Source: Desulfobacteraceae bacterium
GTDB lineage: Bacteria; Desulfobacterota; DSM-4660; Desulfatiglandales; Desulfatiglandaceae
DNA length: 43,468 nt
Assembly (NCBI GenBank): GCA_016844935.1
Contig: JAERTK010000040.1
Location: 1-43,468 of the forward strand
Direction of reading: 5' to 3'
Shown here: piece after piece, positions 38,572 to 43,468 of the stretch
Layout of the letters: the number at the start of each line of letters is the position of its first letter
Position numbering within the stretch: the first letter of the stretch is position 1
Translations under genes and position numbers: made by a program
The notes under the pieces: model-generated
Databases searched by the model: none
Told to the model about the DNA's origin: nothing
What the model saw: only the letters and a program-made list of their open reading frames with translations

Positions 38572-39915
38572 TTGCTGGCCATTAAAATTGAACAAAAAGT
38601 CCTGGAAGATGCTTGCAAAGAAATTATTGAAAGCATTTTGACCTGTCTCCCCAATGCCTTTAAAGGAACCGTATACCGGATCGGCACTCTCCCCCACATG
38701 GTGACGACTCGAATCGCCTCCGGAATTATCGACGAGGAAGGAAAAGAGATCTCCTGGGGTCTCCCCGAAAAATCGGATTACAATCCACCCGGAAAACCCT
38801 GGCTCGATTACCGGGATGAACCGGGTCGGGTCATGGAAGCCATGGCATGGTGCGTGGAAAGGCAGTCCAGCTGGACAGCGGAAGATCCACAAAATGACGC
38901 CCGAAGCGTGAGGCTCCAGGTGGAAGGCGTTTGGAAAGATTTTCACCATATGGAACCGGTGCTGATCCGAAAAAAAGATTTATTCCTAGGAGAGATGCGG
39001 CCGTTGATCTTCCCCAAAAACCATGCCGGCAAAACCATTTGGGAGAAAAGCGATTACGTTGTTGCCGCGGTTATCAAGATTCATTTTCGACCCCATTCCA
39101 TCAAAATCGGAGGAACAGAAACCAAAGTCATCAAGAGGCTGTCACACGCCCTTGGAACGGAGCTTCTTTCATACCAGTTAAAAGAACAATCACTTGAAGC
39201 AACTCGGGCTCTGGCTGAAGACAGGCTTCATTCCTGCAATATACTGGCCGATTCCCTGCGAAATGTCATCACCAAGTCGGGACTTATTTTTTCGCTGATA
39301 AAACTGGAACTGGGTTTCTTGAGGGACCAGTGGGAGAAGGTGCTTCTGGCCGGATTGGACCGGGCGGACGTTCGCCTGAACGCCATTTCAACCCTCAACG
39401 AACTGCTGGAAAATATAGACGAAATTTCAGGCAAAAACATAACTGCGGACCTGATGCATATGCAAAACCGGTTTCTTAAACTCCACCCTTCCCCCGAACA
39501 GGGGCGGAACTGGTTGAAGATGAAGATCGAAGATAAGTGGAATGCACTTATTCAACAGGGATCCGTTGACGAAAAACAGGCCGAAGTGGTGCATCAAGAG
39601 ATCGAAGCGCTGAAAAAATCCCTCTATTTGGGAGAGGACCCCGAGTTGCTCGCTGCATGTGACCAGCTACCCGAATCTTTGAAGACGGAATGGGCTGGAC
39701 TCCTCTATAGGAACGCCGACGTTTTTAGTTTACATCGCCTCAATCGCCTGATAGATTTGCTGGGTGATCACCAGTTCAGCCTTCCCCATAAAGAAAAGTC
39801 GAGGGAGAGCCTCATTCGGTTAAAGGCCGTCGCCGATATTTTCGGGCAGCTGGAAGAAAAAACAAACGTGGTCCTCCGGGAAGTGTTGAATGGGAACGGT
39901 AGTAGAATGAAATAA
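38572..39915 (+). CDS. hypothetical protein, 447 residues, TTG start
   Basis: No family recognised. The TTG start is chosen because GAGGA lies about seven bases upstream (38560-38564) and the reading frame is coding-like from there. The first 190 residues hold a compact mixed region ([34 protein letters not shown]). From about 200 it is long and helical, with [20 protein letters not shown] near 222 that resembles a dimerisation helix, but there is no ATPase domain. No signal peptide or membrane segment. It precedes the tRNA-Arg. Confidence 0.75.
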   Translation: MLAIKIEQKVLEDACKEIIESILTCLPNAFKGTVYRIGTLPHMVTTRIASGIIDEEGKEISWGLPEKSDYNPPGKPWLDYRDEPGRVMEAMAWCVERQSSWTAEDPQNDARSVRLQVEGVWKDFHHMEPVLIRKKDLFLGEMRPLIFPKNHAGKTIWEKSDYVVAAVIKIHFRPHSIKIGGTETKVIKRLSHALGTELLSYQLKEQSLEATRALAEDRLHSCNILADSLRNVITKSGLIFSLIKLELGFLRDQWEKVLLAGLDRADVRLNAISTLNELLENIDEISGKNITADLMHMQNRFLKLHPSPEQGRNWLKMKIEDKWNALIQQGSVDEKQAEVVHQEIEALKKSLYLGEDPELLAACDQLPESLKTEWAGLLYRNADVFSLHRLNRLIDLLGDHQFSLPHKEKSRESLIRLKAVADIFGQLEEKTNVVLREVLNGNGSRMK

Positions 39916-39946
39916 TTTCCCGGATCCTGCCGGATCATGACATTTT

Positions 39947-40023
39947 GCGCCTGTAGCTCAGTTGGATAGAGCAGCGGACTTCTAATCCGCAGGTCGGGTG
40001 TTCGAATCATCCCAGGCGCGCCA
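39947..40023 (+). tRNA. tRNA-Arg (anticodon TCT)
   Basis: Cloverleaf with acceptor GCGCCTG/CAGGCGC, D-arm AGCTCAGTTGGATAGAGC, anticodon loop CTTCTAA (TCT), T-arm loop TTCGAAT, and encoded CCA at 40021-40023. It is directly followed by an integrase remnant, a common integration site. Confidence 0.97.
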
Positions 40024-40031
40024 GTAATTAC

Positions 40032-40068
40032 AAGGATTTAGGGAAAATCGCCTAAGTCCTTTTTTTTT
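40032..40068 (+). terminator. rho-independent terminator of tRNA-Arg
   Basis: AGGATTTAGG and CCTAAGTCCT pair (one G.U) around a short loop and are followed by nine T. A related hairpin with T7 lies at 42191-42226. Confidence 0.75.
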
Positions 40069-40216
40069 CGCCAGGGACAAATAAGGACGAGCACGATCGA
40101 TGTTCGGAGTCCAATTCATCGACCTGATCCTTGTTTTTTCCGGGCATCCAATGAACATAAACATCGCGTGTGAACTTTACACTATGGTGTCCGAGCTGCT
40201 TTGAAACGCCTTCAAT
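40052..40216 (-). pseudogene. tyrosine recombinase (integrase) C-terminal remnant
   Basis: The minus-strand frame reads GVSKQLGHHSVKFTRDVYVHW and then a Pro/Asp-rich tail to the stop at 40052-40054. LGHHS..T.-Y-H is the end of the catalytic domain of phage-type integrases, the Tyr being the nucleophile. A TGA at 40217-40219 closes the frame upstream and the rest of the gene is missing. Its position beside tRNA-Arg fits an old integration. Confidence 0.7.
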
Positions 40217-40227
40217 TCAAAAATACC

Positions 40228-40635
40228 CTATTGAAGGGGATAGCCCTTTATCTTCCAGGCATCTACACCGCCTTCAAGGGCCTTGACATTGTGGTATCCC
40301 TTGCCGAAATATTTCTCCGCCAACCTGGCAGAGGTAGCCTCCTGGCTTCAATTACAGTAAAAGATGATCTCCTGATCCTTGGGGAAAGATGATACTTCGC
40401 TTTCAAAGGTATTGCGCAACATTGCTCCCTCTAAAAGGATGTCTTTACATTTTTCATCATCATAGGAACAGACGAGCCGCGCTTTGCCGGCCTGCACTTT
40501 CGCCCGGACTTTTTCCGCGTCGATTCGCTGGATCGCCGTCCCATCTTTCGTTGCGCCAGCGCAACCGGCAAAAATAATAGCGATCCACGCAATACACAGA
40601 ATAAAAGTGAATACGGATTTCTGAATCAATCTCAT
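40228..40635 (-). CDS. rhodanese-domain lipoprotein with in-frame TGA (probable selenocysteine)
   Basis: 135 residues if TGA 40348-40350 is read through. Signal peptide with lipobox FAGC, lipid Cys25, so it is membrane-anchored outside the cytoplasm. The rhodanese fold runs from about 35 to the end. The active loop reads YCN-TGA-SQEATSARLAEKY, then GYHNVKALEGGVDAWKIKGYP, so the domain continues intact past the TGA to a TAG at 40228-40230. In relatives with a C-x-C-P-N-E-A-T-S-A loop the second Cys occupies the TGA position (96). This argues for selenocysteine rather than a nonsense mutation. A possible hairpin lies at 40319-40346 just after the TGA. The ATG at 40635 has AGGAGAGGA upstream. 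Confidence 0.72.
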
Positions 40636-40698
40636 CTTTCCTCTCCTCAAACGTTAAAGGTTCCAGTTAGACCTGCATTCTCGCCAGAGACTGCGGTA

Positions 40699-40881
40699 TC
40701 ACCGAAGGTCGAACGACATGTAAATGAATCTTGTCATCCAACCCTGTGAGGCCAGAGGGGGGGGTGGGTTATCCATATTGATGCTCCTCACCTCCCTGAG
40801 CGCCACGTCACCAGCATGATCAAGCTCGGCACAGCCCCACAAGAGGCACATAATGCCAACCCATAGAAACCACCTTCTCAT
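40699..40881 (-). CDS. very small lipoprotein
   Basis: 60 residues; signal peptide with lipobox LLWGC (Cys17), then a short mature part containing four prolines in a row. Overlaps the MliC-like gene by four bases (ATGA). Function unknown. Confidence 0.65.
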   Translation of the reverse strand: MRRWFLWVGIMCLLWGCAELDHAGDVALREVRSINMDNPPPPLASQGWMTRFIYMSFDLR

Positions 40882-41255
40882 TTACCATGCAACAATTTCA
40901 GATCTGAGTATTCGGTCACCCGTTTACCACCAGCACCTCTGACATCAACCCGGACCGTGCCACGGTGCTCCCACCAGACGATTTCTCTATCATCGGTGTA
41001 CCTTGTACCTGATCCCGAAACGGTCTGTGGTAATGTATATTCCCTGCCATTGGGCATTTTCAGTTTGATGAAATGGAGGGTGCCATCAGAAAGAGAACCG
41101 TATCTGGCTACAAATCGTTCCCCATTGGCACTTTCGTAGGTCACCGGTGTCCCGATCTCTACAGTAGGAACTTCTTTCTGCGGGTTTGTGGCACAAGAGT
41201 GCATGAATAGGGCCAATATGGATACTAATAAAACTCTCCTGATTGATCTAGTCAT
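40878..41255 (-). CDS. MliC-like lysozyme-inhibitor lipoprotein
   Basis: 125 residues from the ATG at 41255, chosen for the GGAGG just upstream; an ATG at 41276 is less likely. Lipobox ends at C21 (FMHSC). The mature domain VTYESANGERFVARYG, IKLKMPNGREYTLPQ, SGSGTRYTDD and VWWEHRGT follows the MliC pattern, whose members block c-type lysozyme at the outer membrane. Same strand as PhzF upstream and the two small lipoproteins downstream. Confidence 0.8.
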   Translation of the reverse strand: MTRSIRRVLLVSILALFMHSCATNPQKEVPTVEIGTPVTYESANGERFVARYGSLSDGTLHFIKLKMPNGREYTLPQTVSGSGTRYTDDREIVWWEHRGTVRVDVRGAGGKRVTEYSDLKLLHGK

Positions 41256-41279
41256 TTTGCCCTCCTGACATTCCATGAT

Positions 41280-42065
41280 TTATATGGTTATCGTGCCCTC
41301 CAGGTAGAGTGCGGCTTTGCCGGATATGGTGACACGTTCACCGGCCTGGTTGCAGAACAATTCGCCGCCTCGTTTCGACACCTGAAACGCATGGAGAACA
41401 TTCTTGCCAAATACGGCTGCCCAATAGGGGATCAGCACGCAATGCGCAGAGCCGGTGACCGGATCTTCCTGTACGCCCACCCGAGGCGCAAAAAAACGGG
41501 ATACGAAATCACTCCGATCCCCTTTGGCTGTGATGATAATACCGCGACATGCGATCTTTTCAAGTGCGTTGAAATCGGGGCTGACGTCTCGAACGACATC
41601 CTCACTGCCCAATACCACCATCAGATCTTCGGCTGAAGCAAATGTCTCCTTTGGTTCAACCCCCAAAGCTTCCTTGATTCCGACAGGAGCCTCCTGGGCG
41701 CTGGCAGGTCTTGCAGGGAAGTCCATATCAAGAAAATCATCACGTTTTGTAACGACAAGCTGCCCGCTCTGGCGTGTTTGAAACCGGATGGTATCCTCCG
41801 GCCAACTGCGACAGGCGTTCATTACAAAGGCGCTCGCCAAAGTCCCATGACCGCAAAGCGCAACTTCTGTTACAGGGGTAAACCATCGGAGGTCAAAACC
41901 GTTGTCCGTTTGAACCAGAAAGGCTGTCTCAGATAAGTTGTTCTCCGCAGCGATTGACTGGAGCCGTTTATCATCAATCCAGGTCTCCAATAGGCAGACT
42001 GCCGCCGGATTCCCGGAAAACACTTCGGATGTGAAAGCGTCTACTTGGTAAATGGGGATTTTCAT
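41280..42065 (-). CDS. PhzF family isomerase-like protein
   Basis: 261 residues with the diaminopimelate-epimerase-like fold. It begins IYQVDAFTSEVFSGNPAAVC; catalytic Glu in NLSETAF near 46; CGHGTLA near 71-77; DPVTGSAHC near 196-204. Most PhzF homologues outside phenazine clusters are of unknown substrate. There are no phenazine genes here. Confidence 0.92.
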   Translation of the reverse strand: MKIPIYQVDAFTSEVFSGNPAAVCLLETWIDDKRLQSIAAENNLSETAFLVQTDNGFDLRWFTPVTEVALCGHGTLASAFVMNACRSWPEDTIRFQTRQSGQLVVTKRDDFLDMDFPARPASAQEAPVGIKEALGVEPKETFASAEDLMVVLGSEDVVRDVSPDFNALEKIACRGIIITAKGDRSDFVSRFFAPRVGVQEDPVTGSAHCVLIPYWAAVFGKNVLHAFQVSKRGGELFCNQAGERVTISGKAALYLEGTITI

Positions 42066-42190
42066 TGTTTAATTTTTTTCTTTTTGTATATTTTGACCTT
42101 TATACTAAATTCACTCGCCATCACACAAAAGGATCAGAGATTGGAATCTTATCCCCTAAACGATACCGAATAAACAGTCAAGAATATTTC

Positions 42191-42226
42191 AAGGACTCAG
42201 GTTAACTTGGCTAAGTCCTTTTTTTG
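42191..42226 (+). terminator. terminator-like hairpin, second copy of the tRNA-flank type
   Basis: AAGGACT and AGTCCTT pair and are followed by T7. About three quarters of the bases match the terminator after tRNA-Arg, although no plus-strand gene precedes it. Confidence 0.45.
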
Positions 42227-42290
42227 CCTGGCACGAAACATCCCCCACATTGCGCACTTTCGGTACTTCAAGAATGGTGTCCCCGTAATT
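42211..42290 (-). pseudogene. second integrase 3'-end remnant
   Basis: The minus strand reads AELRGHHS, then after a stop codon a tail ending FVPGKKRT and a TAG, like FVPGEKKRT of the remnant at 40052. Sequence between the two motifs is largely lost. The rest of 42066-42423 holds no gene I can see. Confidence 0.4.
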
Positions 42291-42423
42291 CAGCAGGTTT
42301 TTTTGTGACGTTTTGAAACCGGCCGGTGTATCCCTTAACAAATGGGGCTAATCGCACAGTATCTCGCCAACATCGGACCTTGAGCAGCCCTTAGGAGAAA
42401 ACCCACATATAAAGGAGATTGTG

Positions 42424-43468
42424 ATGAGTATTTCGAAAAAGGTAATGATTTTCTTTTTTAGTATTATGTTTGGTCTTGCTTCCAACGCCTTCGGCAGGGA
42501 CAAGATCGTACTGGGATACTTTGCAGAATGGGCTGTTTACGGGAGAAATTACCATGTCATGGATATCCCGGCCGACAAACTGACCCATATAAATTACGCA
42601 TTTGCAAAGGTCACCAGCGACGGCAAAATCGAAGTCTGGGACACATACGCCGCCCTGGAAAAGCACTACCCCGAAACCGACTCCTGGGAAGTTAATGAAA
42701 TCAAAGGCAGTTTCAAACAGCTGCGATTGCTCAAAGAGGCGTATCCCCATTTGAAGCTAACCGCTGCACTGGGGGGGTGGACCGGCTCACAGTATTTTTC
42801 GGACATTTCGGCCACCGAGGAGGGCCGTATCCGGTTTGCGGAATCGGCAAGACGGTTCCTGGAACAGTACCCCATTTTCGATGGCTTTGACATCGACTGG
42901 GAATATCCGGTCATCGACGGCCTGAACCCCGGCCGGCCGGAAGACCGGGAGAACTTCTCCCTGCTCCTGGCGCAACTGCGGGCAACGCTCGGCCCGGACC
43001 GCCTCATCAGCGTCGCCGTGAACGCGGGCCCCAGGGGAATCGCGGCCATCGATTTCAGGGAGGTGGTGAAGTATGTTGACTGGATCGGTCTCATGACCTA
43101 CGACTTTCACGGCACCTGGGACCCCACAACGGGATACAACGCAGCGCTCTACAATAACAACGACCTCCTGGAACCCCAGGCCAACATGGACGCGGCCGTG
43201 AGGAACCTGATCGATGCGGGGGTCCCCCCGGAAATGATTCTCCCCGGCATCCCCTTTTACGGCAGGAGCTACGGGGGCGTGCCGGCGCCGGGCATTAATC
43301 AGCCATTTACCGGGGCAGGCCCGGGAACCTACGAGAACGGTTTCCTCGATTACAAGGATATCCAGCAGAATTTCGTGGGAAAGAACGGATACGAATACTA
43401 TTGGGACGACATAGCCGGTGTGCCTTATCTCTACAATGATACCAAAGAAGAGTTCATAAGCTATGACG
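42424..43468 (+). CDS. secreted GH18 chitinase (3' end outside window)
   Basis: 348 residues visible. Signal peptide 1-24 (MSISKK, hydrophobic 8-20, AFG cut). The GH18 catalytic motif DGFDIDWE is at 153-160 with acid E160; AALGGWTG near 115-121 is the SxGG strand with Ala for Ser; GLMTYDFHGTWDP and PFYGRSY are substrate-site motifs. It cleaves beta-1,4-N-acetylglucosamine chains outside the cell. AAAGGAGA precedes the ATG. The frame is open to the last base. Confidence 0.93.
   Translation, partial: MSISKKVMIFFFSIMFGLASNAFGRDKIVLGYFAEWAVYGRNYHVMDIPADKLTHINYAFAKVTSDGKIEVWDTYAALEKHYPETDSWEVNEIKGSFKQLRLLKEAYPHLKLTAALGGWTGSQYFSDISATEEGRIRFAESARRFLEQYPIFDGFDIDWEYPVIDGLNPGRPEDRENFSLLLAQLRATLGPDRLISVAVNAGPRGIAAIDFREVVKYVDWIGLMTYDFHGTWDPTTGYNAALYNNNDLLEPQANMDAAVRNLIDAGVPPEMILPGIPFYGRSYGGVPAPGINQPFTGAGPGTYENGFLDYKDIQQNFVGKNGYEYYWDDIAGVPYLYNDTKEEFISYD

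Noticed and set aside
39982..40164. Minus-strand frame reading through the tRNA
   Set aside because: It is out of frame with the integrase remnant and encodes the complement of the tRNA, a common false gene.

Overview
The window looks like a chromosome segment from an anaerobic Gram-negative bacterium of the Desulfobacterota, most like the Desulfobacterales. This is an inference. It rests on many lipoproteins and an outer-membrane efflux system, 8-amino-Kdo lipopolysaccharide genes, a PyrK/PyrD class 1B dihydroorotate dehydrogenase, a CooT-type nickel protein, a molybdopterin oxidoreductase, a probable UGA-encoded selenocysteine, and the many palindromic repeats and small MITE-like elements common in that group. 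There is no rRNA and no CRISPR array; one tRNA (Arg, anticodon TCT) is present.

Positions 1-11.9 kb are accessory and partly decayed. They begin with the last two genes of what looks like a type 2 BREX phage-defence operon (brxD, brxHI). Next come frameshifted remains of a HEAT-like protein, a VapBC toxin-antitoxin pair, and an orphan GMP-synthase-like ATP pyrophosphatase lying between two near-identical 136-bp elements. After that is a broken cluster (RhuM remnant, RecQ with its middle missing, dual-OB protein, two DUF488 genes, the second frameshifted at a T run), and then a split cobalamin-binding-like/DUF2284 gene. Three copies of a palindromic repeat punctuate this region.

Positions 11.9-35.3 kb are mostly intact housekeeping and envelope genes. 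They include a molybdopterin oxidoreductase, thiL-thiM (thiamine), an AI-2E-family exporter, class I fructose-1,6-bisphosphatase, a PPP-family phosphatase, a Bax-inhibitor-1 protein, and a eukaryotic-type 6-phosphofructo-2-kinase/fructose-2,6-bisphosphatase. A minus-strand block follows, kdnA-kdnB-pyrK-pyrD-DUF3108-like, and then a divergent tripartite RND efflux operon. After a 167-bp MITE-like element come a small lipoprotein, the GTPase Der, a cyclophilin-like protein and a site-2 protease.

Positions 35.3-43.5 kb hold a soluble histidine kinase converging on a response regulator, a small His-rich protein with CooT, a sirtuin, and an unrecognised TTG-started protein. The tRNA-Arg follows, and just after it a 2.2-kb stretch bounded by two remnants of tyrosine-recombinase 3' ends. 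That stretch carries PhzF, a MliC-like lysozyme-inhibitor lipoprotein, a tiny lipoprotein and a rhodanese lipoprotein with an in-frame TGA in its active-site loop. A secreted GH18 chitinase runs off the right edge.

The most interesting signals are the probable selenocysteine rhodanese lipoprotein (40228-40635) and the PFK-2/FBPase-2 enzyme beside class I FBPase. Next are the decayed RecQ/dual-OB/DUF488 cluster and the orphan GMP-synthase-like gene between paired MITEs.
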